Shown here in pieces: positions 42,492-56,982 of a stretch of DNA of 64,000 nucleotides. Numbering within the stretch: the stretch's first letter is position 1; every line of letters starts with the position of its first letter. The position numbers were made by a program, and so were the translations under genes. Source of the DNA: Colius striatus (Eukaryota > Chordata > Aves > Coliiformes > Coliidae). The notes below the pieces were generated by a model. It ran no database searches. It was not told where the DNA came from and saw only the letters and a program-made list of their open reading frames with translations. The stretch lies in contig NC_084790.1 of the NCBI RefSeq assembly GCF_028858725.1, positions 85,437,506 through 85,501,505 of the forward strand, given 5' to 3'.

Positions 42492-45400
42492 ACCACGTTT
42501 CCCTTCTGCGTTTGCGATAAAGTGGTATTTTTCTGTCAGGCTGCCCACCCTGACATGTGCTTTAATAATATTAGTGCTTATTACACGTAGAGCTGGCTTT
42601 TCACGTCACATGAGCAAAGCTTGAAAGCAATTCTCAGCCTCTCTGTGAAATCCACTTGATCCTCGTGCTGAAACGCAGCTATTTCCAGATGATAGAAAGC
42701 ACCTGTTGAATTGGGGGCTGGGGCAGGAAAATCCCATATTCCAGCCAAAGCAGCAGGAGGAACTTCTCGACTATTTGACTGAATCACACAGTTGGTCACG
42801 TAAGATAGATTACAGGTTACCCTCACGCTTTGACAGAAACTGTTCCGTCATGAGAGTGTCCCAGCGACTTCCTGACCAGAGCTGAGTCAGAAAGAAACGT
42901 CCTCTGCTCCCACCCCACACACACAAGCAGCACAACCATCTTTTGCCATGATTTCAGGGGACCAGCATTCAGTTGGCTCGCCTACAGGCTGACCAGTTGC
43001 TAACGTAATTATGGTGTTTGGAAGAGAAAATGATGATATAAAGATTAGTCACACAACTAGGCCCAGGTTCTTGCTTGTAGAGGAGACCTTTGAGCACATC
43101 TCAGTGTGAAGAAGGGGATGCTGCTCATATTCTTCTGTAAAACACCAGAGAAACCACTTCAGGGGGAAGAGGAGCTGGAGACTACCTGGGATAAATGAAA
43201 TTAATTGCTCGGGGTAAATAGCATTCAGGGACATTTTCTTCCCATGTTTTAATCTGAATTAATGAGCCTTATCCATATCCAGTTCCTAGTTGTGGCAGGA
43301 AGAATACATATAACTCATATTCACAGAGTGAAATTAAATCAATCTCTCCCCTTCCTGTCTTCCCAACCCGACACAAGAATACTTGGACTCTGACTACTCT
43401 TAACCTGTATTCTGACATCATACCTCACTTGTAGGATCATCCATAAAGCATGCAGAGCCCACACTTCCCCACTCCAGCTGGCCAGATGCTTCCAGCCACT
43501 GTGCTTCAGGAGTTAAAACAACTCAGAAAAAAAGGCCAAGCAAGTCATAGTGCCCACAAGATAAGCTGCCAAAACCCGACAAGGATGTCTCTTATGAGCA
43601 AGAGTGCGTGAATAGGAGAACAATATGATCTGGAGCAGACAAAAGGCTTGAAATCTGAGCCACAAAAGTATCCAGGAAGCAACTGCAGCAAACATTCCCT
43701 AGGCAGAGAATGTTAGAGAGGAATCTGCATTCACTCAGCTTTCTCAGGTGCAATCAAAGGAAGAGGAATGAAGGTAACTCGGTGGACATGGAGAGGCACA
43801 GAGAAAGAAGGGACAGTTGAAGCATCCAGCCTGGGCTCAGGGGCTCCTGTCAAGGACAGGAATTTAAGCAGCAGCTCTGAATGTCCTTGACTGTCTAGAC
43901 ACTGTATCTGTGCTGTTACACGTGCAGTGCCAACATTCAAAGTTGAATATATGAAGGAAAAAACCCACCCCTAACAGAACAGATAAGGGACTTGCTAATC
44001 CCAAGCATTCAAAATAGATGAGTCACAGCCCTTTAAAACATCACAAAATTAGAATACAGGAATGCTTCTGTTGTAATGTTTGAACTCCCAGGGCATAGCT
44101 TGCAGAATTCCCCCACCACAGTGACGAGCAGACATCATTTTAAACTAAACCCAGGAATCTTGACACCCTTCCTCAAATCCAGCACATGGGACCCTGAGGA
44201 AAGAAACTCCTGGGATGTCACAAACGCCGTCATACCACCAGGATGGATGATGATGCTGTGACAGGGGTTCGAGCCTCCTCCATGGGACCAGGGTTGACAC
44301 ACCAGGAGGGAGACACTGCTCTGGTTCACCACAAAAGAGGCAAACCAAATATTTCACAGGTCATCAAACTGGAGTCACCTCGCTTTCATCTTGGGCTGCT
44401 AAAAGTTTGTTATTTAAGCCTCAGCAAGGGGTTTCCTACAGTCAGTGGAGATAATGGGCACTTTAGAAGATGGTTTATCTCATGGCATTTTCTTAGGAAG
44501 GGTGGTCACTCGTGAAGAGCCCTTCTGGCTCTGCTGCCTGCAGAGAGGTTCTCCCCAACCACGTGAGGGGACTCCACTGAGAAACTACTCTATTTCCAAA
44601 CATACCTTCTCCAAGGAATCATGTTTACCTATGTTACCCTTTGCTTTTTTTACAGTCTCCTTTGTTTCCCAACTCAACATCAGAAACATGAGAAAGATGT
44701 TCCTGACACAATTTTCAATGCAATTCTTCATATCACTTAGCAAGCCTTCGAGAATCACCCAACCACGAGCTAAATGGCAAGCAGAGCATCATCAGCTGCA
44801 CACAGAGAAGAGTTCTGTTTGTCCGGGGTTCTGTTTGGTGGTTGCTTTGGTTTTTCTTTGTTTGGGTTTTTTTAAAGTAAGGGTGGCCTTGATGGACTTG
44901 ATGTCCTCTCTGCATTTTCCAGCAGTGCCTATCTGCAGTACTACAGCTCTGAGTTGGCAGAGTAGGCATGCTTAGAGTTTTTACCAGCTCTACTCCCAGT
45001 ATCAACTGTTGCCAGACAGCTGATCCTGTAACCTGCACACTGCAGCTCATACCTGAGAGGAGTCAAAATAACGCATGCTGCAGGAAAGCTGTCAGGCAGA
45101 GCTGGCCAGGAGTGTTCACCTGCCGCTGGTAGAAATGTATATGGTCTGGAGTTTGGGATTTTTTTAACCACATTTTGGATGGAGAGTGAGAATCTCGAAA
45201 GAAGCCTGTTCAGGGGAGTTATCTGGAGTTTTTAAATTTACAGTCAAATGTTCATTGCTGTTCTTACATTTCCTCGAATTTGTCTTTCAGTGAAACAAAA
45301 ACCACATTTTCTTTCCCCTTCCTACCTCTCTTGGGTGTTCCTGTTGTCATTTGCTGGCAATGACAAAGAGCTTTCTAAATTTCATTTCCTTAGAAAGGTG

Positions 45401-45540
45401 AAAATATAGAGATTTTGCTTAGAGATGTGCAGTGGCCTGTGCACAGCTGGAAAGTGCCACTAACCCATTGTGAAGGATCTTGGCTAGATGGACATCTAAA
45501 TCCAGTCAATCCATCTAGGATGGATTGTGGATAAAAATCT
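42492..45540. other. Intergenic DNA, no gene seen
   Basis: Nothing recognised on either strand apart from scattered short open frames. Confidence 0.45.
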
Positions 45541-45544
45541 CAAT

Positions 45545-45858
45545 GGTGGGTGTCAGGAGGTTGGGACATCTCTTTTTTCTATAGTAGCCAGCAACAGGAC
45601 AAGGGGTGATGGGATGAAGCTGGAACACAAAAAGTTCCACTTAAACATAAGGACAAACTGTTTCAGTGTTTCAGTGAGGGAGCCCTGGCACAGGCTGCCC
45701 AGGGAGGGTGTGGAGGCTCCTTCCTTGGAGGGCTTCAAGACCCGCCTGGACACGCTCCTGTGTGACCTGATCTAAGTGACCCTGCTTCTGCAAGGGGGTT
45801 GGACTGGATGATCTCTAAAGGTCCCTTCCAACCCCTACCATTCTATGATCCTATGACA
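45545..45858 (+). mobile_element. CR1 3' end, sense, little diverged
   Basis: Begins GGTGTCAGGAGGTTGGGACA, keeps an open frame to CCTGTGTGACCTGATC, and ends AAAGGTCCCTTCCAACCCC and CATTCTATGATCCTATGA. It is close in sequence to the copy at 62850-63275. Confidence 0.95.
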
Positions 45859-48800
45859 GTGGAGGAGCAGGAGCAGAGGAGGAAACCACAGAGCAGGATA
45901 GCACTGAAAAGCTCAGTTCAGTGATATCCCATTGGAAAAGATGAGCTGGTTCTGTTTGGGCTTTTCTGATTTATTTGGAGGGATGGCATCAAAACTTGGA
46001 GGCCTCTTGCAGAATAACAAGAATAACCCCAAATGGGACACCTGCAACTCTCAGCAAGCAGACTCATGGACATCCCTCATTGCTGCACCCAAGAAGGTCT
46101 GATGTTTAGAAGAAAGGACAGATCTCCAAGGGGATGGATCCCCAAATCTTTTTAATCCTGTCATGGCAACTCAAGCAGATGAAGTTTCCATGAAAAGTTT
46201 GTGCCAGAAAAGGGTATGTTATTACGGATATAAACATGCATGAGCTATTTTAGTGAAGACAAGACAGTGTTTACTGTTGCTGAGCAGTAGAACAGATAAA
46301 TAAAAGTATTCTCAAGTGCATTCAGCTGTGTACTGCTACAGGGAACCGCGCTGGTGGCTCATAAAACCTTTACAGACCAAATATCAACCATTCTTCTCAT
46401 CCAGAGCTGCTTGAATACCTCTGCTTCCACAGGAGCAGCTTTTTGTTAGGAGCAAAATAATTGTTAAAGTCCTTAGTTATTAAAGTCCATGGGGTTTTTT
46501 TTTTTGGTGAAGTGTTTCTGTGATACTGGTCCTTTGCTCAGCAGGAACTGTGAAGGAGACACCTTGTCTCCCTAGCATCCTTATCTCATCCACAGCCTGG
46601 GGAGAATTTCTGCTCACTGAAAGCATGACTTTGTACTGATTGTGTACAGGTAGGGCATTCAATTCTCTCATTTTGGAGATCTTCAAACATCTTCAAACAA
46701 AGTTATTTATTGTGGGGATAGATGGGACAGATACTCATCCTCAGAGTATCTGCCTCAGAGTATTCCTTGTTCAGGAAATTATTTTGCGTCTAGAAGGAGG
46801 GGAAAAAAAAAGCCCCACCAACTTGCCACCACCATAAATCAGCCATCTGCAGAATGTAAACTGGTGTAACAGGGCTCTATCAGCACTTACAGCAATGAGT
46901 GCTTCCAAAGGTTTACATAATGTGAACGATTTTGTCTCTCTGAAAGAAGCCTTATGCTATAAATTAAGAAACGTTCCAGGAAACATGATAAAAACCCACT
47001 CATCGGTACTGACCCTCAGGGTTTAGTCACAGAGCTTACAAAAAGGAGAAAACTCTCTTGTTAATGAAAAAAGCTAAGTTTATCTCTAAATGTTTAGGGG
47101 AGAAGGTCACTTATGGCACATCGTGTCGTCGTTGCAATGCGAGAAGGTGTTTTGGGAAGAGTTTGACAGACAACAGGAGGAAGTGAGCAAGAGACAAACA
47201 CACACTCCTGTCCTTCACAGGCCCTAGGGATATAAGCCAGCACCAACCTGAAACAGCTGTGAAACTTCTGCTGAACCCAGTGGGGCAGGGACAGACATTT
47301 CTCCATTTACAAGACCTCACTAATCACCCACATTTCCATCTCTGCAACACTGGCTGCAGGAGCAGAAGCTCTTCTCCAAGTGCAGCAGCACTTCTTGCCT
47401 ATGTTTTCCCAAGCCTGAAGCCAAGAAAGCCCTGTGCTTCTCCCCTCAGCTCCTTCAAAGTTTATACAGATGGTCTGGTAAGAGCAACACCCTCTCCCTT
47501 GTGCTCTTGGACCAGCAGATAATCGCTAATTCTAGGAAATGTCACCAGGGTTAAACAAAATTGGGAGGAAATTCAAATATCCATCCTGTTTTGCTTTATC
47601 AATACTGGGTATAGCTGGGGACTGGGAGGGAAAAAAACCCATGGGATTGATGTCTCTCTTTAGAGTTACCTTTGGGAAAAGCAGACAAAGAGATGTCCCC
47701 AGAGAGATGATCTTTTATCCTCAAGCCTCATAAGGGAAAGCACCATCGTTCTGTAAGACTCAACAGCACTTAACAATGTCTTAATACTTGGCCTGTTTGT
47801 AAAGCTCTTTTGCTTCCTGTTTGGTCTTCTCTGGTTCTCAGGGCTTTATGCAGCCTTTCAAATGAGTGATGATCTCCAGCTACAAAGCTTGTGGTATCAA
47901 CAACATAAGCAGATACACAGGCAGATTTTACTTGACTCTGTGACAAGATGAGCCTCACAACTGGTTTCTTTACCCTCTCCTTTGCCATACAGAGCTGCTT
48001 TCTTTTCAAGGGGATGCAAACCCCTTCAACAGAGCTCCTGGGTGCCCATGCTATCTGCATGGTAGCACCAAACTTGCTGAAGTGGGCCTGAAGACTTGAC
48101 TGAGCTTCTGAAAAGATGCTGTTGCCATATGATAAAAAGAAGCCAAGTAATGAAAACAGGAAACCACAAGTGGTTTCACCCAGAGTAAGTTAAAGTGGTT
48201 TAAAAAATAAAAACAAACTGAAAACACAAAATAAAACCCCAAAACATACTGAGTTGTGTTTTCTCAGACAGACTGCCCTGACACTCTCTCCTTTCCTGGC
48301 TGTTTTCAGTCTCCCACTGTGCCCTAAAATATCATCCTGCTTTTCAGAGCACCACCATATCAGCACCCACTTAGTAATTTTGCCCACAGCAAAGAGTTCT
48401 TCTTGTTCTGCTGTTGTTGGCAACCCTGCCTTGCAGATAAACCTCCCTCCAAGCAGTCCTTCTAGTAGGCAAGAGAGGAGGAACTTCTCAGGGACCTCCA
48501 TCCCAAGGGAATTTGGACTAATCACCTTGGGAGGGGGACTGGGAGCTCTGAAGTCTGCCTGATGCCTCTGTGAAGTCAATGCCTATCCACCAGTGAAGTG
48601 GCTTCATTGCCCCCGCCTCTGGTACTTCTTTCTATCCTTCCCATGCCCCCCTTGGTCTACCAGACACATACCCATGAAGGAAGACACTAAGGGAAAACAT
48701 TCTTGTGTAAGAAAGTTTGATTTCACATGGGGGATTTAAAACCAGCAAACAAACCAGCTTCCCCTCCCCATCCCAAAAATTCCCCAAAGAGGGACTTTCC

Positions 48801-51340
48801 AAACACCAAGAGAGAACCAGAAGCAGAGAATTCCTGCTTCTTCCCAAACACAGAGGCAGAAGCTGTGGCAGAACACAACTATTCACATAGAACAGCCCCC
48901 AAAAAACAGATCACAGGATTTGGGGTCTGAACTCCTTCCTTTCCCCCACTTCACTCAATCCACAGGTTACACAACTCTCTCCCTCCCCCTGGAAATCCTC
49001 ATGTGCTGGAGGGCACCTGACACACATCCAGCTCTTGGGTCAATAACAACCCAAACAACACTTCCCAGACTCAGCTCAGGTTTGTGCATGAAAGGCACAA
49101 CGTTAAGGCACAAGGTTAAAGCAGAGTAACAAGAAAGCAGCAGTCCCAGTGCTGAGAAGGCAGGATGAAGAGATCATCTCTTGACAGCCTCTCCTGGTCC
49201 TTTGCTTGCCATTTCTGTTTCATTACTGCACTCCTCCCTAAGCATACTGCCCTGTTTCCCAATACCTCTTCTCACCCTGCTTCCCTCCAGGAAAACACAG
49301 GACAGAGGCATCCTGTCAGAGCAGTAACATGTGGAGCTTCTGGTGTCAACAGCGGTGTCTGGAGAAGACACTGATAGAAAGTGACCTTTCATCTCACTCC
49401 AGCCATTGCCAATGGAAAAATCTTCCCTGCAGCCTGTAAAAGCAGAGGGCCATTTCCAAAAGAGGGGCCATCCCAATATAAAAAGCAAACTGCAAGGAGG
49501 TACAGAGGCAAAAAACTCTGAGAAGAAAGTTTCTCTCTCCAGAAGCTCTGGACAGGGGTGGGAATGACTCCTTCAGCAGCCAAGTGGGACAGTGAGACAC
49601 AGCTCACCCTCACAATAGAGAGCAGATCAAAGATTATTTAACTGTAAATAGAACTTGTATCTAATAACACAGTGCTGTGAAACAGGGAAAAAGATGCAAA
49701 GGATTTCACAGAGGGGATGTGCCTTAACCCCCAAATACTCAGGGATGGATTATTTGCAAGCAGAGCTCTGCCTGTCAAGAGATCCAGTAACGTGCAGCAC
49801 TTCTGGGACCCCGAATGAGGAAGTGATCTCATCTTTTTAATCTTCAAAAAAATCACAGCTCTTCAGTTCTGTAAAACTTCTGCCATTGGTTGCCTTCGTT
49901 CCCTATCCCAGCAAGAGAGGAATTCTGCTTTTCTTTGATGTATTTCTCCATCTGAATAACTCTATTAAACCTGAGCTTCAAATAGCAACACGTGAACTTA
50001 ACTTCAAGGTTGCAAAACTGAAGATATGTGTTCATTATACATCCTGAATCTATTTAAACTGACAATAAGTACGATTTTAAGTGGTAAAGGAAAACTTTAA
50101 CAAGTGAGCCATGTTGTTGAAGATGAGCAGGTGCTCATGCTGTACTAATGAGAAGTATTTTCCCTCACAGTTTATTTAAAATTAAGAGCTGTCCCTTATT
50201 TGTCCAAGTATTTTTTCCATATGCCATACAAGAAACGTGTGTATTCTCTGAGAACAACATGTAGATACATAAAATTAAGAAGCTATTACAACAGAATAGG
50301 TAAACAAACAAAAAAAGCCAGGATATGAATAATTCATGATAACTTGTTTTCCAAACATTGAACTTTCCAGCTCCATTACTATTCCAACAGTTACACAGAA
50401 CTTTTAGCCAGGAAACATTTCTCAAGTAAGTAACCAAGCAGAATAACATCTCCAAGAAGAAAAATCCCCCAGTTCATTTGTCAATGTAAACCACTCCAAA
50501 AATCACTAAAAAAAACCCCTATAAAAATACAGCAACATCTCTATTCTATGGTTTGCAGTCACAGTCTGTCAGAAAGAGGTGACATGCAAAAGACCCTAAT
50601 TAACAGAACTAGAGACACTGCTTCCTTAGCTGAACAAGGCTGATATTCAACAGAGTACTGATATGAAGGAAACAGGACATCCCACCATACTCTGTCCACA
50701 CCCAGCATTCCTCCTCCTTGCCCCTTCAAATTCATGAGTCACAGCAAGCCCTCATGATGGAAATAGAAAGTAAGCATAGAAATTAACCACTTGTCTCTTT
50801 ATGAAGCCAATGGGTATAAATAAAGCCAACAAGCATCCTCTAAATCCCTGCGCAGTTTGAGGACGCTTCTGCTCCGCCACACATCCTCATCCCATCGCTG
50901 CTGCAGCATCATAGTTCATCTCCTTGCAAAGATAGCTGAGGGAGGTCAACCCAACTTACTACCCCTCCCAGCTGATGAGGTAATTAGCAGCAGGGGTGAT
51001 TTCACTCTGCCAGCAGCAAGAGCACGTGTCCTTGTCCTCCTGAGAAACTGTCTGTGCAGAAACCAATGCAAAGTTGTTGAACTTGGGCAGGGATTTTACT
51101 ACAGAGTTATCTTCACCTCCTGTTTTCCACCCGTGTACATCGGTTCAGCAAAGTTCAGCTCTGAGCTTAGTGAGCTCGGTGATGCTCCTGTGTGCAGGGG
51201 AGAGCTTGCCACATTTTCAGTGAGGGGGTCTTTTTGTATCTTTTTGATTGCTTTTAGATACCTGAAACAAAGTCACCTATCCCCTATTGACAGAGAGACA
51301 AACTCGTTGCTTGGCAGACTGTTGGTAATGAAAGGAACCT
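45859..51340. other. Intergenic DNA, no gene seen
   Basis: No recognised gene or repeat across about 5.5 kb. Open frames are scattered on both strands, including a 176-codon + frame at 50857-51387 that runs into a CR1 copy. Confidence 0.45.
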
Positions 51341-51344
51341 TTTT

Positions 51345-51785
51345 GGACTACCAAGATGCTGAGAGGACTGGAATATCTCTCAGGTGAGGAGAGGCTGCAG
51401 GACCCAGGGCTGTTCAGCCTGGAGAAGAGAAGGCTGAGAAGGGCTCTTATCAATGCTGATAAATCCCTAGAGTGTGGGTGTCAAGAGGATGAGGCCAGTC
51501 TTTTTCCTGTGATGGCCAGTGACAGGACAAGGGGTGATGGGCACAAGCTGGAGCACAGGCAGTGCCACTGCCACAGGAGGAGAAACTCCTTTGGTGCTGA
51601 GGTGAGGGAGCCCTGGCCCAGACTGCCCAGGGAGGGTGTGGAGGCTCCTTCTCGGGAGGTTTCCAAAGGTGCTTGGACACGTTCCTGTGCCCCTTGATGG
51701 AGGGGAACCTGCTGCAGCAAGGGGCTGGGCTGGATGAGCTCTGCAGGGCCCTTCCAACCCCACCATTCAGAGATTCTGTGATTGC
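51345..51785 (+). mobile_element. CR1 3' end, sense
   Basis: Runs from the ORF2 C-terminus (GLFSLEKRRLRRALI in the + frame) through CCCAGGGAGGGTGTGGAGGC to a tail ending ATTCAGAGATTCTGTGATTG. Confidence 0.94.
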
Positions 51786-54700
51786 AGACGAGTTCAGAAA
51801 CAACCCACCAATATTTCTCCTTACAGGTGAGCGCATCTTCTGATGCTAATTCTGAAGATGTTCTCAGTGACAAGGGACACCTCCAGACAGGCTGCACTGA
51901 AGGGAGGGGGAAGCTACTTTATACTGAGATAAGATAGACTTTCATGGCTGTGTAGCTCTGGATGTGGGAAACAGTAGTGATCTGTGGGCTGCTGAGACTG
52001 TCCAGATTGGTGTTAATTGAGGGCATTCCAGCAACTGGTGTTCCTCCTGCCACCGAAGGAAATACACAGGTAATAAATTTCTCCAAGTCCTTGCAGGCAC
52101 CTGCAGCAGCTTCATCATCACACAAATTGGATGATGAGGAGATTTAGCTTTCAGGTGAAAGGAAAAACTCTTAACTCTTCCAAGTTAATTGATAACTGAA
52201 GTAATCCACCTGGAACTAACTGTTAGCTGGCTTCCTGTGGTTACTACATGATTTTCACCACAAAAAATAAAGAACCTCCACAAAAAAAAATTGATAAATA
52301 TGGATTTTTGAGTCCATCCCTCCAGCCAAAACCAGAACCAGGTAGTACATAAAGCCATGATTCAGCTCTGCCCCAGAAAGTCTCACAGTGATGGAAAGGA
52401 GTAAAAAAGCTTACCCTACGTCCTGCACACTTAACTTTTCCTCTTATGCATCACAGCAAAATGTTCAGTGCTTTGGCAATATAAAAATCTAAGAGGTTTT
52501 TGATCTCCAATGCATCTTTGAAGAGCACTTGCAGGTTCAGAACGTTTCCTAATATTCAAGTAAGCACTTTCCACCTGATTTTTAAACACAAATCAGTCCA
52601 TACTCATTTACTGTGTAAGTGTGGATACACACTGACTTTGTCAAACATGAACAATTTGTGTTCTGGGGAAGCACAAATGTTTGATTGCCTTGCTTGCACA
52701 GAGTGACTGGGAAGAAGGTGGAACAGGATGACACTGATTTTAGAAGTATGCTGCATTTTCGCAGAGTCAGAGCATCATTCACATTTGATGGTAATGAACT
52801 AAAACAACCTTTGTTTCAGACTTAAAAAAAGCTAGACAAGCGGAGTCAGTGGTAATCTCATGGGAAGAAAATGTAACTCTCTTTCCCAAATTCTTTAGGT
52901 TTAAAGATACAAATCATTCATCCAGCACAGGACTGTGAAGGGTGAGCTGACATACAGCCCTGAAACCAACAACACATTTCCCCTGTCCTTACTAATTAAC
53001 ATCAGATGAATAGGTCAGTGTGAACGTGTGCCTGCAAAAAACTCTAATACACATCCTTTGGCCCACCAAAAACACATCTCTCCCTGGTAGGAAAACTCAT
53101 CAGGACAGCCACTGTATTAACATTGTGCAGCTTTGGTGAGCAGTCACCATAAATATTCATGGGATGAGTAGATCAAGTGCCCTGTGTGTATTTGGCGAAT
53201 AACATCCAGCAGAATAAAAGGTGTCAGTCTGAGTAGGAACAAGATTCAGCCCAAGGTGAGAGACACCTGATTTGAGGTGTTTGCACGTGTGCTTCTGCCA
53301 TATCCATCTGAGATCTGGCTGGTGTGGATGATGAAGGCTGCAGGGCTCTTTGCTCACCTTAGAGCAGCCACGGGTCATCCTGCAGACACCTCCAGATCAC
53401 ATAGGTTAGATCTCTGCCAGGTGACAGGAATTCAGCCACCAGCCATGCACAGAGATGTCAGCGTAGATCTGCATTTGGAAATTGACAACCTGGACCCAAG
53501 TCCCACTCACTGTGACCTTCTTAGTAACTTCCCAGGATGGAAATCCTCACCAGGACTCTGGATCAGGCCCACTACAGAAATCCTGCCTTCTCAGCCTCCT
53601 CCATCCCTTCCCTAATCTTATACTCAGCTATATTCTGCTTTCCCTTGGTACTCCTTCCAAGGGCAAGAGCGAATTTCAGGTAGGACTCTGTTAAAGTCTT
53701 GTATTTTCCACCACAAACCGAGGGCGAACACACATTGTCTATGGGTCTTAACACCAATAGCCTGGAAGGTCTGGACCAAAAGACATTCTTTGCAAGAAGA
53801 GCTGAGACAGCAGGCAGCTGACTTTCTCCCAGGTACCATTCATGCTTTCCCTTTGCTGGAAAGAGACCAGGAATACATGATGCATACCAGCACTTGCCCT
53901 TTCCTAGGGTATTTCTCAGTGCTGCAGAAAAACATACTCAGGCATCACCCTCCACTTGGAAAACATGCACTATTGTTCACCGAAGCCCTTGGCAAGCCAG
54001 TGCTGCCCCAAAGGACAGCTCAGATTAATCTACTCTCTCTCCCAGTGCCAAGAATGGAGGTGAAAGGTAGTAGATACATCATCACACACATTTGGGGCAC
54101 ATTAGTTAGGGTCATCTGAGACGTGTGGTGCTGTTGCAGGTCATTTTTCCTCTCTCTTGTCTGTGCACAGATCCAGATTAACCCTCACATGGATTATGGC
54201 TTGTAACTGTGATGACCACATTTCAGGCAAGAGGTGTGTCCACAACAGTGCAGTTTTCCTCTCTGAGATTGGATGTTTGCAATTTAATAAGGAAATATGC
54301 TACCACAGTCACCATTTTTGAGCTCTGAAATCTGCTCGGTGGCTCTTATCTCTCCAGCACTTGCCTTCTGCAGTGAGGAACGAGATACCACAAGCAGAGA
54401 TGGGTCACTATGTCCTGAGTGCTGCCTATGACTGCTCCCTATCTCAGAAAGATTTATGAGTTCCTCCTTCATCTCATAACGTTTCATTTTTGTCACGTAA
54501 CCTCATCTGAACCCGCTGTGAGTCAGCAGGACTTGTCTGTTAAAGCAAGATGGATGCACAGCTTTGGAGCAGATAGAGCATGTCCCTGGGTCAGCCAGAA
54601 GGCGTTTTGGTAATATTAACCATCTCTTCTCTCATCCTTATGCTCCAGAAGAGGGACAGAGGGAGTTCAGGACCTGCATGGAGATGCTCCAGATACCATT

Positions 54701-54887
54701 GCCTCACTGACATTGCTTCCCCTGACAAGCTGAGGTCATGGTGCTACTGTGCTACACAGAATCAAGGGCATCTTCCAGCCTATTGCACAAATCCTGCATC
54801 ACATAACCGTGTTTTCAACTGCTCAAGAAGTTTTCTTCCAAATGGGAGAAAAACATGAACATTGTCAATGGGTAAGTACTAGCCATC
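51786..54887. other. Intergenic DNA, no gene seen
   Basis: Several open frames of 60-110 codons lie between 53.2 and 54.6 kb on both strands, overlapping each other. No motif or clear splice-site pair singles one out. Confidence 0.4.
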
Positions 54888-55228
54888 ACAGAATCACAGA
54901 ATGTTTAAGGGTTGGAAGGGACTTTAAAAGCTCATCCAGTGCAACCCCAGCTGCCAGAGCAGCACCACCTAGAGCAGGTCACACAGGAACTCATCCAGAT
55001 GGGTTTGAATGTCTCCAGAGAAGGAGACTCCACAACTCATGTGGGCAGCCCCTTCCCTGCTCTTTCACCCTCACACTGAAGAAAATCTTCCTTGTGTTTC
55101 TTTGGAACCTCTATGTTCCAGTTTATACCCATTGCCCCTTGTCCCATCATTGGCCATCACTGAGAACAGCCTGGCTCCATCCTCCTCACACCCAGCCTTT
55201 ATGCCTTTGTAAACATTAGTGAGGTCAT
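54888..55228 (-). mobile_element. CR1 3' end, antisense
   Basis: Starts ATCACAGAATCACAGAATG and GGGTTGGAAGGGACTTTAAA and runs through GCAGCCCCTTCCCTGCTC. A different subfamily from the copies at 45.5 and 62.9 kb. Confidence 0.92.
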
Positions 55229-56149
55229 ATGACTGGCAAGAATATTTACCCTGGGGTCCTGGACAAACCCTTCCACATGGTCAGATCCTGCCTTCCAAAG
55301 CTCTCACATGAAAAAACCCTCCATACCTAAAGTGGGTGCTGTAGTTTGCTTTAGAGGTGGGTACGTGTCAGGAATGAGAGGCGGCTGAGAGCGAGCACTC
55401 ACGTCTACTGGAGGGTGGGGGGAAAGCAAAGACAAAAAAGGCCCCAGAGCTTGATATGAGAAGTCAAATGTGCCAGTCTAAATCACTTAACTTGTTAAAA
55501 GTTGTCGGTGAGTACATCACAGCCTTCACCTAACGGTGACGCTGGCTGTGAATCAGAAGCGCAGCGCGGCGTCTTTCATCCCCGGCAGAGGAGGGCTGTG
55601 GGAGAGGGTTTGAAAAGATACTTTTCTTTAGAGATGCCAACAGTTTCCTCAGCAGATTTCTCCCCTTCACTCCCTCCCCGCCCCCCCCCACCACCCCAAC
55701 CTACTTTCACAAAAGAAGGAGAAGAAAAAAGCCCCCAAACAAAAACCAACAAAACCCAACCATAAATGGATCCTGTAGTGTCTGCAATGTAAAGAATTAG
55801 CTGAATGGGAAGAAATGAACCATGGTCTTTATGTCCTAGTTACAGTCAGTGCAAACATTGCCCTTAATCCCTGTTGTTGGAGGGGACTGGGGAAGAGATG
55901 TGGACAGATCCCACTGGGAACATTTTGTATCTCTCAATCTACACTTGAGATCACCTTTTTTTTCCTCGGTGTGTAATAAGATTGAGTTGTATTAAGAGGC
56001 CTGTGGATAACGTAAAGCTGAGGGGGGATATTGTTCGCCGGCTCTTCCACCGAACGTAGCACCTACAGTCTTCGTCTGCAGGGAGGTCTTAGCAACCCAT
56101 TCATTTCAGGGGAGAAAAAGAAAGCTATTCATTCCCAGCAAATCGCATT

Positions 56150-56162
56150 TTGCCATGGCAAC
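56150..56162. promoter_or_regulatory. RFX-type X-box palindrome
   Basis: TTGCCATGGCAAC matches 13 of the 14 bases of the symmetric RFX-factor site. It sits in a local patch with more CpG than the surroundings (about 55.5-56.2 kb), and a half-site TTAGCAACC lies at about 56088. Possibly a distal enhancer; use is unknown. Confidence 0.4.
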
Positions 56163-56982
56163 CCCCGCTTCCCGCCCCTCGCTCACAACAGTTGTTCACA
56201 GGGGCTGTTTAAAACAAGACAACAAAACCAAACCATCAGCCCTTCAGCCCTGGCAGCTTCTGATTTGAATTTTCTGCCTCTGGGCGGGGGCAGGGATAAC
56301 CCAGTGATGGGGAAGGGAAGGGGTAAACACCTCACCTTGTCCTTTGCCATCCCTAGTTGCATCACATCTGGCGGGACCCATCTCAGAGGTGGGGTGTCCC
56401 ATGCCTCTGCAGCTCCCGCCCCCCGGTGAGACAGTGCCCTGGAGGCAGAGGACAATATAGAGCACTTTTCTACATTGTTGTGCCAAAGAGGAGGTTATTG
56501 ATGTGCCAGAGCCCTTGCAGAGGCTGGAGAAGGAAAAAGCAGGCTTCCTCCCAGCTCTGCCCCAAACTGGCAGGACCAGCGCCACAGGGACCATGTCCAT
56601 GGTCTCATCCCGACACCTGCTGGGGACCAGCCCAGCTCCCACCAGTCTGGGGGCCTCCAGCTGTCCTGGCCCTCAGTAGCCATCCTTGGGCATGAGCCCT
56701 GCAGCTTGTAGCCTACAATCACAGAGAACTCCAGTTTCTGCTGCTCCTGGAGCATTTGGGCATTGCTAAAGCTGTGTTCAAGATGCTATAAAAGCCACGG
56801 GAGATGTAGAGCTTCCCCTGGCATAACATACTCAGCTCAAGGTCTCCCCTCTCCATCTCTCTCCCTTCCTGGTGTCCCACCTCTGCAGAGCCATTAGATG
56901 TGCAGGGAGGTTTGGGGTACTGGAATGGCACCATGCATAGCTGAGGGTTTTTGGGACACTAAGACCCAAGTCGTTCTGATCA

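Noticed and set aside
53157..54496. Cluster of open frames on both strands that look exon-like
   Set aside because: Frames overlap on opposite strands with similar plausibility and lack strong acceptor and donor pairs, so no one can be preferred.
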